64,000 nt of DNA from Afifella marina DSM 2698. GTDB taxonomy: Bacteria; Pseudomonadota; Alphaproteobacteria; Rhizobiales; Afifellaceae. Below are positions 8,981 to 17,593 of the stretch, one piece after another. Made by a program: the position numbers and the translations under genes. Position 1 is the first letter of the stretch, and each line of letters starts with the position of its first letter. Below the pieces are notes generated by a model. It was not told the DNA's origin. It did not search any database and worked only from the letters and a program-made list of their open reading frames with translations. The stretch is taken from the NCBI RefSeq assembly GCF_900102695.1, contig NZ_FMVW01000009.1:120351-184350 (forward strand). Direction: 5' to 3'.

Positions 8981-9845
8981 CATGCGTTTTCCGTTCCTGC
9001 CGCTCTTCGTGCCGGCCGACCGGCCGGAACGTTTCGGCAAGGCTGCCGCGTCCGGCGCCGATGCCGTCATCATCGATCTTGAAGATGCCGTCGCGCCTGC
9101 CGCCAAGGAAGCGGCGCGGGAGGGGCTCGCGCAGGGCCTTGCGGGGCTCAAGCCTGGTGGGACGGCGATCTATGTTCGCCTCAATGGCGCCGATACGGGA
9201 TATTTCGCCGACGACCTGGCAGCCATCGCGACTTTGCCTCTGACGGGCATCGTTCTGCCCAAGGCCGAAGATCCCGCCATCATCCGCATCGCCCGAGAGA
9301 CGCTCGGGGCGAACGGCCGTGTCATTGCCCTTCTCGAAACGCCCCTCGGTATCGTGCGCGCCCGCGAGCTTGCGCAGGTCGCCGACCGTCTCGCCTTCGG
9401 TTCTCTCGATTATGCCGTCGCCATTGGGGCGCGCCATGTCCGGCACGCACTCGATGCGGCCCGTCAGGAACTCGTCCTCGCCTCCGCCTGCGCGGGGCTG
9501 CCTGGCCCGATCGACGGGGTGACCACGACATACCGCGACGAGCAGGCGGTCGTTGATGACGCCGCCTATGCGGCCGATCTCGGCTTCGGCGGCAAGCTTC
9601 TCATCCATCCGGCACAGATCGCCCCCGCCATTCGCGGCTTTTCGCCGACGGGTGAAGAAGTTGCCCGGGCGGAGAAGATCCTGTCGGCTCTCACGGAGAG
9701 GGAGGGGGGCGCTGTGTCTCTCGATGGAGCGATGGTGGACGCGCCCGTCGTGAAATGGGCGCAGACCGTCAAATCGCGGGCGCTCCGGCTTCAGGCTTTG
9801 CAGACGGACGGCGAAGCAGGCGCTGCGGCACGGGCTCGATCGTGA
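8970..9845 (+). CDS. HpcH/HpaI-CitE-like CoA-ester lyase
   Basis: This 291-residue TIM-barrel protein matches the CitE-like family (citryl/malyl/citramalyl-CoA lyases). It shows FVPADRPERFGKA at the N-terminus, the metal-binding DLEDAV motif, VRLNG, LPKAED and ALLETPLG. Mg2+-dependent cleavage of a beta-hydroxyacyl-CoA is the expected chemistry, for example citramalyl-CoA to acetyl-CoA and pyruvate. It is the last gene of the CoA-transferase operon and is followed by a hairpin. Together with the CoA-transferase this gives the two ends of an itaconate-like route; a hydratase of the MaoC type is not visible between them. Confidence 0.88.
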   Translation: MMGDMRFPFLPLFVPADRPERFGKAAASGADAVIIDLEDAVAPAAKEAAREGLAQGLAGLKPGGTAIYVRLNGADTGYFADDLAAIATLPLTGIVLPKAEDPAIIRIARETLGANGRVIALLETPLGIVRARELAQVADRLAFGSLDYAVAIGARHVRHALDAARQELVLASACAGLPGPIDGVTTTYRDEQAVVDDAAYAADLGFGGKLLIHPAQIAPAIRGFSPTGEEVARAEKILSALTEREGGAVSLDGAMVDAPVVKWAQTVKSRALRLQALQTDGEAGAAARARS

Positions 9846-9864
9846 AGTCGCCCTGATGCCGAAA

Positions 9865-9888
9865 AGGGCGGAGCCTTCGCCCCGCCCT
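9865..9888 (-). terminator. Intrinsic terminator between convergent genes
   Basis: A 7-bp stem (AGGGCGG with CCGCCCT) encloses a short loop. On the minus strand it is followed by TTTTC, so it best serves the SDR gene that ends at 9917; on the plus strand the T tract is weak, but it may also stop the lyase operon. Confidence 0.7.
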
Positions 9889-9916
9889 CTGTTCTCTGAT
9901 GCAGACTGGCGTCAGG

Positions 9917-10678
9917 TCAGGCCTGAACCGGCTGGCCGTTCGAGGCTGACACGCCGCCGTCGACGGGGACATTGGCACCGGTCATGAAGCTCGCGTCGTC
10001 GCTTGCGAGGAACGCGATGACGGCGGCCACTTCCTCCGGCTCGCAGGGGCGGCCGAGCGGGATGCGCTGGCGGAAAGCGTCGACAAGCTCCTGATCGTCC
10101 AGCATGTCCTGGGTCAGGCCGGTCTTGGTGAAGCTCGGGCAGACGGAATTGACGCGGATGCCGCGCTTGCCGAGATCGAGAGCGAGCGCACGCGTGTAAT
10201 TCACGATCGCGCCCTTTGCAGCATTGTACGGGCTCATGCCCCAATCGCCGCCGGTGCCGGAGACGGATGCCGTGTTGATGATCGACCCCTTGGTCTTTTC
10301 CAGTTCCGGAATGGCAGCGCGGCTGCCGTAAAACACCCCGTCCACATCCGTCTTCATGACCTTGTGCCACTGCTCGTCCGTGATGTCTTCGGGGTTGCCG
10401 TTTTCCAGGACGCCCGCATTGTTGACGAGGATGTCGAGCCGGCCGAAGTGCTCGACCGTCTTGCGGACGGCGCCGTCGACTTCCTCGCGCTTGGAGACGT
10501 CGGCGCGGATCGACAGGGTCCGTTCGGTCGGCAGGCTGCCGGCAACCTCTTCGAGCCTGTCGGTGAGGTCGACCAACGCCACATTGGCGCCCTCGCTGGA
10601 AAAGCGCCGGGCTGTCGCCTCGCCCATGCCGGAGGCGGCGCCGGTGACGAGAACGACTTTGTTGTCAAAGCGGTGCAT
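9917..10678 (-). CDS. SDR-family NAD(P)-dependent oxidoreductase
   Basis: This 253-residue protein is a classical short-chain dehydrogenase/reductase. It has the Rossmann motif TGAASGMG at residues 12-19, NNAG at 86-89, catalytic Ser138, Tyr151 and Lys155 (SPYNAAK) and a C-terminal FLASDDASFMTGANVPVDGG motif. The ATG at 10678 is preceded by GGAAGGAG at good spacing; an upstream in-frame GTG at 10696 would bury that ribosome-binding site and is rejected. Substrate cannot be predicted. It stands alone and is convergent with the lyase operon. A perfect 16-bp palindrome lies just upstream. Confidence 0.92.
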   Translation of the reverse strand: MHRFDNKVVLVTGAASGMGEATARRFSSEGANVALVDLTDRLEEVAGSLPTERTLSIRADVSKREEVDGAVRKTVEHFGRLDILVNNAGVLENGNPEDITDEQWHKVMKTDVDGVFYGSRAAIPELEKTKGSIINTASVSGTGGDWGMSPYNAAKGAIVNYTRALALDLGKRGIRVNSVCPSFTKTGLTQDMLDDQELVDAFRQRIPLGRPCEPEEVAAVIAFLASDDASFMTGANVPVDGGVSASNGQPVQA

Positions 10679-10695
10679 GAAACACTCCTTCCGCA

Positions 10696-10711
10696 CAGGC
10701 GGAACCGCCTG
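10696..10711. promoter_or_regulatory. 16-bp palindrome upstream of the SDR gene, operator candidate
   Basis: The sequence CAGGCGGAACCGCCTG is a perfect inverted repeat with 7-bp arms and a 2-base centre. It sits immediately 5' of the ribosome-binding site of the SDR gene. It could be a repressor operator or an mRNA hairpin; the regulator is unknown. Confidence 0.4.
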
Positions 10712-10843
10712 CGCTGATCTTCACTGTTTTCGAATTGTGTGAAGGAGGAACGCGGCAAGCCGCCCGGACGATCCTTGGCTTTTGCAGAAGGGTGCTTTTG
10801 TGCTGGGCGCTCGCAGGAGTGCGGGCGCTCTTCGGGGGCTTGC

Positions 10844-10873
10844 CCGGGAAAGCTGGCCCCGGGAAAGCTGGCC
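10844..10873. repeat. Perfect tandem duplication of 15 bp
   Basis: CCGGGAAAGCTGGCC occurs twice head-to-tail, ending exactly at the base before the stop codon of the ABC permease gene. It looks like a replication-slippage duplication at the 3' boundary of that gene and has no evident function. Confidence 0.75.
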
Positions 10874-11635
10874 TCAGCTCTTCAGGCGCCAGCCGGTCTT
10901 GAAGATCCACCAGATCGCCGCAAGGCAGACGATGAGGAAGAGCGCGGTCATGATCAGGCTGATGGTGACCGAGACGTCGGCGATACCGTAAAAGCTCCAG
11001 CGAAAGCCGGAGATTAGATAAACGACCGGGTTGAACAGCGTCACCTTCTGCCAGAAGGGCGGCAGCATATCGATCGAATAGAAGCTGCCGCCGAGGAAGG
11101 TGAGCGGGGTGATGATGAGAAGTGGCACGATCTGCAGCTTCTCGAAGCCATCGGCCCAGATGCCGATGATGAACCCGAACATGGAGAAGGTGACGGCGGT
11201 CAGCACCAGGAAAGTCACCATCCACAGCGGATGTTCGATCCGGAGTGGCACGAAAAGCGTGGCGGTCGCGAGGATGATGACCCCCAGGATCACCGATTTC
11301 GTAGCTGCGGCGCCGACATAGGCGATGACGATCTCAAGGAAGGAGACCGGTGCGGACAGGTGCTCGAAGATCGTTCCGGTGAACTTCGGGAAATAAATCC
11401 CGAAGGCGGCGTTCGTCACGCTTTGAGTGAGAAGCGAGAGCATGACGAGCCCGGGGACGATGAAGGCGCCGTAGCTGACCCCGCCGACTTCATCGATGCG
11501 CGAGCCGATGGCGGAACCGAAGACGACGAAATAGAGCGTCGTCGACAAGACCGGCGCCAGAATGCTCTGCATGAGCGTGCGGGCGGTGCGGGCCATCTCG
11601 AATTTGTAGATGGCGCGAATGGCGTAAATGTTCAT
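10874..11635 (-). CDS. ABC-2 type transporter permease
   Basis: This 253-residue integral membrane protein has six predicted membrane segments and the ABC-2 permease features [25 protein letters not shown] and the C-terminal [19 protein letters not shown] loop typical of NodJ/DrrB-like exporters. The start ATG overlaps the stop of the ATPase gene (ATGA), giving a coupled two-gene exporter. Cargo could be a polysaccharide, lipid or drug-like compound; nothing in the sequence decides. The start at 11635 removes an upstream extension that is merely the antisense frame of the ATPase gene. Confidence 0.9.
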   Translation of the reverse strand: MNIYAIRAIYKFEMARTARTLMQSILAPVLSTTLYFVVFGSAIGSRIDEVGGVSYGAFIVPGLVMLSLLTQSVTNAAFGIYFPKFTGTIFEHLSAPVSFLEIVIAYVGAAATKSVILGVIILATATLFVPLRIEHPLWMVTFLVLTAVTFSMFGFIIGIWADGFEKLQIVPLLIITPLTFLGGSFYSIDMLPPFWQKVTLFNPVVYLISGFRWSFYGIADVSVTISLIMTALFLIVCLAAIWWIFKTGWRLKS

Positions 11636-12558
11636 GCCGCCTCGTGAACCAGACTGACGAAGATTTCTTCGAGTGTGCTCTCGCGCGTCTCGATGTCGCT
11701 GAAACGGATGCCGGCCTCGGTCAGATCGTGCAGGAGGGAGGTGATCCCCTTGCGGTTCTGCGCCGTCTCGTAGGTGTAGGTGAGGTAGCTGCCGTCTGCC
11801 GAAAGCTCCAGCTCGTAAGATGCGAGCGATTCCGGCACAGCGTCGAGGGGATGCTGGAGACAAAGGCGTAGCTGCTTGCGGCCAAGCTTGCGCATCAGCT
11901 CCTGCTTTTCCTCAACGAGAACGATCTCGCCATGGTTGATGACGCCCACACGGTCGGCCATCTCTTCGGCCTCTTCGATGTAGTGCGTCGTCAAGATAAC
12001 AGTGACACCCGTCTCCCTCAGGGAGCTGATCAACCGCCACATGTCGCGACGTAGCTCCACATCGACACCCGCCGTCGGCTCATCGAGGAAGAGAATTTCA
12101 GGTTCGTGCGAGAGCGCCTTGGCGATGAGGACGCGCCGCTTCATACCACCTGAGAGCGTGATGATTTTGGAATCGCGCTTCTCCCAGAGAGACAGATCGC
12201 GCAGTACGCGCTCCAGATGGGCCGGATCGGGCTTTTTTCCGAAGAGGCCGCGCGAGAACGAGACGGTCGCCCAGACGGTTTCGAAGGCGTCGGTCGAAAG
12301 CTCCTGCGGCACGAGCCCGATCTTGGAGCGCGCGGCGCGGTAATCGGAGATGATATCGTGACCGTCCACGGTGACTGTGCCGCTCGTCGGATTGACGATG
12401 CCGCAGATGATGCCGATGAGCGTCGTCTTCCCGGCGCCGTTTGGACCGAGGAGCGCAAAGAGCTCCCCTTTTTCGATCTCCAGATCGATGTTCTTCAGAG
12501 CCTGAAAGCCGCTCTCATAGGTTTTCGACAGGCCGGAAACGGAAAGGACGTTCGACAT
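11632..12558 (-). CDS. ABC transporter ATP-binding protein (ABC-2 exporter)
   Basis: This 308-residue ATPase pairs with the permease encoded directly downstream. Motifs are Walker A GPNGAGKT near residue 38, Q-loop VPQELS, signature LSGGMKRRV, Walker [13 protein letters not shown] and the switch His in [16 protein letters not shown]. The C-terminal ~80 residues form the extra domain found in DrrA/CcmA-like exporters. The start at 12558 gives the usual family N-terminus; an ATG 45 bases upstream is in frame, and neither has a strong ribosome-binding site. Confidence 0.92.
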   Translation of the reverse strand: MSNVLSVSGLSKTYESGFQALKNIDLEIEKGELFALLGPNGAGKTTLIGIICGIVNPTSGTVTVDGHDIISDYRAARSKIGLVPQELSTDAFETVWATVSFSRGLFGKKPDPAHLERVLRDLSLWEKRDSKIITLSGGMKRRVLIAKALSHEPEILFLDEPTAGVDVELRRDMWRLISSLRETGVTVILTTHYIEEAEEMADRVGVINHGEIVLVEEKQELMRKLGRKQLRLCLQHPLDAVPESLASYELELSADGSYLTYTYETAQNRKGITSLLHDLTEAGIRFSDIETRESTLEEIFVSLVHEAA

Positions 12559-12693
12559 GGGGTGCGGGTGACATCCGGAAAGGAAGGATTGGTAAGCCGG
12601 CATTTAGGCCGCCGGCGACAAAGGGCCAGAGCAGAAAGGCGCGGAGGGCGATGAACCACCCCGCGCGTGGCGCGATCGAGGCGCAATAGCGCC

Positions 12694-13170
12694 TCAGGCG
12701 ACCGCCTTGCGCAGTTCGTTGGGGCGTTGCTGAAATTCGGCCGTGTGGCCGTCCATGGCCAGCTCCTCCAGCATGTTGAGCAGCATTTCCATCCTCTCTT
12801 CGCCGAAGATCGTTTCGATGCGTTTGTAGACGTCTTCGATCGCAGGCGAGGCGAGTCTGATGAGACTGCGACCATTCTCCGTAATGTCGATCTTCAGGCG
12901 ACGGCTGTCCTGGCCGTCCTGGCAGCGGGTGATGAGGTCGCGCTCTTCCAGGGCTTTCAGGATCCGCGTCATGGACGGGGTGAGAAGGCATGCGCGGGCC
13001 GACAGGGCCGTCGCATCGAAGGGGCCGGCTTCGTCCAGAATGCGGAGAACACGCCATTGCTGCTCGGTGCAGCCATATTCGGCGATGATCGGCCGCAGAT
13101 GCATCATGAAGGCTTCGCGGGCGCGCAGAAGCGCCACCGGCACGGAACGACCTGTCTGGCGTAGGGTCAT
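12694..13170 (-). CDS. MarR-family regulator, HpaR-like
   Basis: This 158-residue winged-helix protein closely follows the HpaR pattern (VALLRAREAFMMHLRPII, TEQQWRVLRIL, ACLLTPSMTRIL). HpaR represses homoprotocatechuate (4-hydroxyphenylacetate) catabolism in enterobacteria. No hpa genes are in this window, so here it is an orphan or controls the neighbouring ABC exporter, which is transcribed in the same direction 135 bp downstream. The family membership is clear; the ligand and targets are not. The 298-bp stretch upstream (13171-13468) holds no recognised gene. Confidence 0.85.
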   Translation of the reverse strand: MTLRQTGRSVPVALLRAREAFMMHLRPIIAEYGCTEQQWRVLRILDEAGPFDATALSARACLLTPSMTRILKALEERDLITRCQDGQDSRRLKIDITENGRSLIRLASPAIEDVYKRIETIFGEERMEMLLNMLEELAMDGHTAEFQQRPNELRKAVA

Positions 13171-13468
13171 GATGGCGACGTCTCCCGGCGATCGTTTCCG
13201 TCATTGTAGCGGGAAGTCGTCGTCGGCCAAGAGCACGGCCTTCTCAAGCTTCCGCCGTTGGAAGGGCACGGGCGTCGGACGGCTCCGCGAACATTCTACC
13301 AGATTGTCGGTTTCTCCTGCTGCGACGCTTCGGCGTTGCCCGTGCGCCGGCAGTCGCGGACTTGTCCGATCTCGATCGATGGGACGCGGGATATGTCTGC
13401 CGACAACGCCTCAGAGGACGCCTCTGAAGGGTCGATCCGATCTGCAGAAGCGTCGCTGGAAGCGGGCC

Positions 13469-14719
13469 TCAGGCCTGTGCGGCCGCTTTGCGCTGGGCCT
13501 GGGTAAAGGCACGGAGATCGAAATCGGGATCTTCGACCTGATGGGCGCGGATTTCGACGCCGAGTTTCATCAAGGTCCGCACCGCCATATGGTCGGCCGG
13601 CCGGTTGACGGATTCCACCGCGATCAGGCGTCCTTCCTTGAAACAGAAGACGGAAAAAGTCTCTGCTTCCGGATCGCCGCGCAGGATCGTCTGATCCGTG
13701 CCAAAGGGAAGTCCGACCATCTGCAGCTTCAGGTTCGCCTGATCGCTCCAGAACCAAGGAACGTCGCAATAGGCGGTCGGCTTGCCCACGAGGCGCGCGG
13801 CGAGGCAGCGGGCCTGGTCGACGGCGTTTTGCACCGATTCAAGCCGCATCGACTTGCCGGCCTGGACGTTGGGGTGATTGGCCACGTCGCCGATCGCCGA
13901 GATGGCCGGATCGGAGGTGGCGAGAAACTCATCGACCACGATGCCGTCCCTGACCTCCAAGCCAGAGGCTTCGGCGAGCTCGGCATTGGCGAGAACGCCA
14001 ATGCCATAAAGAACGAGATCGGCGGCGACGTTGCGCCCATCGGCGAGCACGACGCCAGTGACGTGATCGTTTTCACCTTCGAGCCGCTGCACGCGTGCAT
14101 CCGTGATGATATGGACGCCGCGGCGGCGATGGGCGTTTTCGAAGAATTCCGACATTTTCGGCGTGACGACGCGCGCCATGACGCGCGGAGCAAGCTCTAC
14201 GACCGTCACGTGCTTGCCGAGCTTGGCGGCAACTGCGGCAAGCTCCAGACCGATGAACCCGCCACCGACGACGACGAGGCTGGATGCTGCCTCGATGCGT
14301 TCACGCAGCCGGTTGGAATCGGCGAGCCCGCGCACGGCGAAGACGCCGTCGAGCTCGGCGCCCGGCACCGGCAGCGGACGATTGCGAACGCCGAGGGCCA
14401 ACGTCAAATGATCGTAGCGCAGGCGACGTCCCGACTGTAGCTCGACCTCGCGGGCCGCTCGGTCGATGGTGGTGACCGCTTCGCCGAGAATGAGCTCGAT
14501 GTTGCGGTCTTCATAGAATTTCTCGCCGCGCAGAAGCAGCCCTTCGGCGCTGACAGTGCCGATCAGGTAGCCTTTCGACAGGGGCGGCCGCTGATAGGGC
14601 AGATCGGTCTCTTCGCCGATCAGAACGATGCGCCCGGTGAAGCCGAGCTCGCGCAGCGAGGCGGCGAGCTGGACGCCCGCATGGCCGGTACCAACGATGA
14701 TCTGGGTTTCTTCGGACAT
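13469..14719 (-). CDS. NAD(P)/FAD-dependent oxidoreductase (ferredoxin/rubredoxin reductase-like)
   Basis: This 416-residue flavoprotein has an FAD-binding VGTGHAG motif near residue 10, RPPLSKGYL, the NAD(P)-binding VVVGGGFIGLELA motif around residue 150, the YGIGV segment and the second FAD motif AIGDVANH. This layout is that of putidaredoxin/rhodocoxin reductases, which pass electrons from NADH to a small iron-sulfur protein, often for a cytochrome P450 or dioxygenase. The start is ATG 14719, set nine bases after AAGGA; an ATG nine bases upstream overlaps that site. No ferredoxin or oxygenase gene is adjacent, so the partner is unknown. Confidence 0.9.
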   Translation of the reverse strand: MSEETQIIVGTGHAGVQLAASLRELGFTGRIVLIGEETDLPYQRPPLSKGYLIGTVSAEGLLLRGEKFYEDRNIELILGEAVTTIDRAAREVELQSGRRLRYDHLTLALGVRNRPLPVPGAELDGVFAVRGLADSNRLRERIEAASSLVVVGGGFIGLELAAVAAKLGKHVTVVELAPRVMARVVTPKMSEFFENAHRRRGVHIITDARVQRLEGENDHVTGVVLADGRNVAADLVLYGIGVLANAELAEASGLEVRDGIVVDEFLATSDPAISAIGDVANHPNVQAGKSMRLESVQNAVDQARCLAARLVGKPTAYCDVPWFWSDQANLKLQMVGLPFGTDQTILRGDPEAETFSVFCFKEGRLIAVESVNRPADHMAVRTLMKLGVEIRAHQVEDPDFDLRAFTQAQRKAAAQA

Positions 14720-14988
14720 TTCGAACATTCCTTTCGGCGCTGCTTTTGGCGCACCGTCTGGCGAAGCGCAACGATGCCGTTCTCGTCTCTCCTCAGATAG
14801 AGAGGGCTGAGAGGCAATCGCCGGCCATAAGGCGGATCGGCGGCCGGGGGAACCGTTACGGTGTCGCGGGCAAGGGCGCGCGAGACGCGAGGCGCTGCGA
14901 GAGGCGAGGCTCGCGACTGCCGCCGGGGTTGGAGGCCCCGACGCACAAATTCGCACATCGTCCGCCGATCAGGCGATCGGCGATTGCC

Positions 14989-16110
14989 TCACGCGTGATA
15001 GTCCCAGACATCGCGGGCAATCTCGATGCATCGATCGAGTTTGCGCCATTGATCATCCTCGGTGAGATCGTTGCCATGGGCGGTTGAGGAGAAGCCGCAT
15101 TGATGGCTGAGAGCGCATTGTTCCAGCGGAATGTGTCGTATGGCTTCATCAATGCGCTTCTTGATGAGATCGGCCGGTTCGACGGCGGCGTGTTTGGAAG
15201 TCATCAGGCCGAGAACCACAGTCTTGCCGGCGGGCACGAAGCGCAATGGCGCGAAATCGCCTGAACGCTCGTCGTCATATTCCAGGAAGAAGCCGTCGAT
15301 ATCCATTTCGTTGAAGAGGATTTCTGCAACCGGCTCATATCCACCGGCGGCAACCCAGGCGCTCTTGAAATTGCCTCGACACAGATGCACGCAGACGACC
15401 ATGTCCTCGGGGCGGTCCTTGATCGCATCATTCACCAGCCGGCAATAGAGCCTGGTCAAATCGTCGGGATCATCGCCCCGGCTGCGGGTCGTTTCGCGGA
15501 TCGTCGGGTCGCAAAGATAGGCGAGATTGGTGTCGTCCATTTGCAGATAGCGGCAACCGCGGTTCGCCAGATCGGTGATTTCGGCGCGATAGGCGTCGGT
15601 CAGATCTTTGTAGAACTCCTCAAGATCCGGATAGGTGTCCGAGCTGATGGCGTTCCGGCCGCCCCGAAAATGCAGCATCGAGGGGGCCGGGATCGAGACC
15701 TTGGGCGTGCGCTCGACGACGGACTGCAGGAATTCGTAATCCTCGGCTTGAATGGGCTGGGTGTGGCCAATTTTGCCGCCGACATGCATGACGGGCGGGC
15801 GAAAACCGACCTCCTTTCCATCCTGTGTGCGAAACTTGGCGGCGAAATCCCCATAGGTGACGCTGACGCCGTCGAGCTTTTGCAGAAAGTCGATGTGGAA
15901 GAAGGTGCGGCGAAATTCGCCGTCGGTGATGGCTCTAAGGCCGACCTCTTCTTGTTTGTGCACAACTTCGAGAATGCATTCGTCCTCGATCTCGCGTAGC
16001 CCCTCATCGCTTAGATTGCCTTCGATGTGGCGCTTGCGCGCTGCGATCAGACGCTGCGGCCGCAAGAAGCTGCCGACATGATCGGCCTTGAAGGGCCCCG
16101 CTTTCGCCAT
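14989..16110 (-). CDS. Cobalamin-independent methionine synthase (MetE C-terminal domain) family protein
   Basis: This 373-residue single-domain protein matches the MetE C-terminal-domain family (YxjG/YxjH-like), smaller than the ~760-residue full MetE. It has DHVGSFLRP, TDGEFRRT, the QMDDTNLAY segment and likely zinc ligands in VHLCRGN and SHQCGF. Such proteins transfer methyl groups to homocysteine from simple methyl donors or act in related thiol chemistry. The ATG at 16110 has a strong AGGGGAG ribosome-binding site. Its open frame continues far upstream without a start signal. The donor is not predictable; the gene stands alone. Confidence 0.87.
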   Translation of the reverse strand: MAKAGPFKADHVGSFLRPQRLIAARKRHIEGNLSDEGLREIEDECILEVVHKQEEVGLRAITDGEFRRTFFHIDFLQKLDGVSVTYGDFAAKFRTQDGKEVGFRPPVMHVGGKIGHTQPIQAEDYEFLQSVVERTPKVSIPAPSMLHFRGGRNAISSDTYPDLEEFYKDLTDAYRAEITDLANRGCRYLQMDDTNLAYLCDPTIRETTRSRGDDPDDLTRLYCRLVNDAIKDRPEDMVVCVHLCRGNFKSAWVAAGGYEPVAEILFNEMDIDGFFLEYDDERSGDFAPLRFVPAGKTVVLGLMTSKHAAVEPADLIKKRIDEAIRHIPLEQCALSHQCGFSSTAHGNDLTEDDQWRKLDRCIEIARDVWDYHA

Positions 16111-16297
16111 CTTCGCTCCCCTTTCCTGCAAATACTCCAGAATTTTGCAGCCGAGGCCTCTGGTGGTGCAAGGCGAGAGCTTGCTGGCCCGGTTGTGTTT
16201 GTGCCATCTCCCTTGCGGGATCGGCTCCAGATCGCATGGTGGATTTGTGAGCTCGCGGATCTTGCCGCAGCAGCCCAGCGGCCGAAGGGGGCCTTGA

Positions 16298-17593
16298 TTG
16301 CAAAGAAAACGTGTCCTCGCCGCGAACCTCCCCTCGATCGCTTCTTTTGTCGGTCTCGCTCTCGCCTTCGTCTTCGTGCCGTTCATCACCTTTCTGTCGA
16401 CGCGTTCAGCGCCGGCGGTGTTGAGCTTTGCGACGCTGTTTCTGCTCCTTGGCGCCTATTGGCGAGCGGAGACGTGGCGGGATTTCGCAGCACGCTTCAC
16501 CGAAGTGGCCCGGCAGCCCTTGGCGATCGCGATCGCCTCGTTCGTGTTTGCCGCTTTTGCGAGCGTCTCATGGTCGGTTGAGCCTTTGATGAGCCTTCAA
16601 TATGCGTTTCGCCTGTTGGGGAATTGTCTGCTGGGCTTCGCTTTCGTCGTCGTCATTGCTGATCAGAACCGACGGCACATCATGAAGTTCCTGCTGGTCG
16701 GGCTCGTGATCACCCTGCCGCTTCTGGCAAACGAGCTGCACGGGCCTTTCCAGCTCAGGCAACCCTTCTCCGATACCCTCGGCTCAGAATCGCTCAACCG
16801 GGCGGTTCTCGTGACGAGCATCCTGGCTGCGCTCTTCCTGGCCCTCGCATGTGCCGAGAAATGGCTGTGCTGGTTGGCGCTTTCTCTCTCGGTCGTCGCG
16901 GCCGTCGTGGCCGTCCTCTCCTCTTCGCAATCCTCCGTCCTCTTTTGGGGCGTGGTGGCGATTGCCTGGCCGCTTGCCGTGTATGCTCCGAGGGCAACCG
17001 CACGCGCAGTCACCGCCACGGCCTTTGCGTGCCTCGTCCTCTTTCCATTCTTCGCCATGCTCTACACGCCCTGGATGCGCCAGCTGCTCGGCGGCGTGCC
17101 AGAGGATGTCGTGCATGCGACGAGTGCGGAAATTCGCCTTTCCATCTGGGAGAACTTTGCCGAACTCATCCCACACGAGCCTCTTCTCGGCTGGGGCTAT
17201 TATGCCGAACGCGCGATGAGCAAGGGGCTCGCCGGCCCTGCCGCATCCGCGGTGATCGGCAGCGCCCATCCGCATGACGTTGCGATCCAATTGTGGGTCG
17301 ATTTCGGTCTTCTGGGTGTCTTGGTGGCGGGTCTCATCGGCCTCGCCTGGCTGCGGCGTCTCTTGCAGGCGGAGACGGCCGTTCTGGCGGCTGCGGGCGC
17401 GATCACCGCAGGTGTCTTTGCGGTCTGGATGGTGAGCCACGGCGCCTGGCAGGAATGGTGGCTGGCGATGATGTCGCTGGTCTTTGCAACGCTTCTGCGC
17501 AGCGCTCCTGGAGGCCAGGCTATTTCCTTTTGGCGGAAAGCCGAAACGCCAGCGCATCCATCATGCCATGGCGTAATGCCACCCAGAACGTGA
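16298..17593 (+). CDS. O-antigen ligase/polymerase (Wzy/WaaL-like) membrane protein
   Basis: This 431-residue protein has about 10-12 hydrophobic segments and a long periplasmic loop of the O-antigen ligase/polymerase superfamily (SIWENFAELIPHEPLLGWGYYAERA, then HPHDVAIQLWVDFGLLG). It should polymerise or attach lipid-linked glycan at the periplasmic face. The start is TTG behind a GAAGGGGG sequence. The last ~24 codons overlap, in the opposite direction, the 3' end of the following glycosyl-phosphate transferase gene by 74 bp. Its neighbours make a small polysaccharide-assembly module. Confidence 0.85.
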   Translation: MQRKRVLAANLPSIASFVGLALAFVFVPFITFLSTRSAPAVLSFATLFLLLGAYWRAETWRDFAARFTEVARQPLAIAIASFVFAAFASVSWSVEPLMSLQYAFRLLGNCLLGFAFVVVIADQNRRHIMKFLLVGLVITLPLLANELHGPFQLRQPFSDTLGSESLNRAVLVTSILAALFLALACAEKWLCWLALSLSVVAAVVAVLSSSQSSVLFWGVVAIAWPLAVYAPRATARAVTATAFACLVLFPFFAMLYTPWMRQLLGGVPEDVVHATSAEIRLSIWENFAELIPHEPLLGWGYYAERAMSKGLAGPAASAVIGSAHPHDVAIQLWVDFGLLGVLVAGLIGLAWLRRLLQAETAVLAAAGAITAGVFAVWMVSHGAWQEWWLAMMSLVFATLLRSAPGGQAISFWRKAETPAHPSCHGVMPPRT

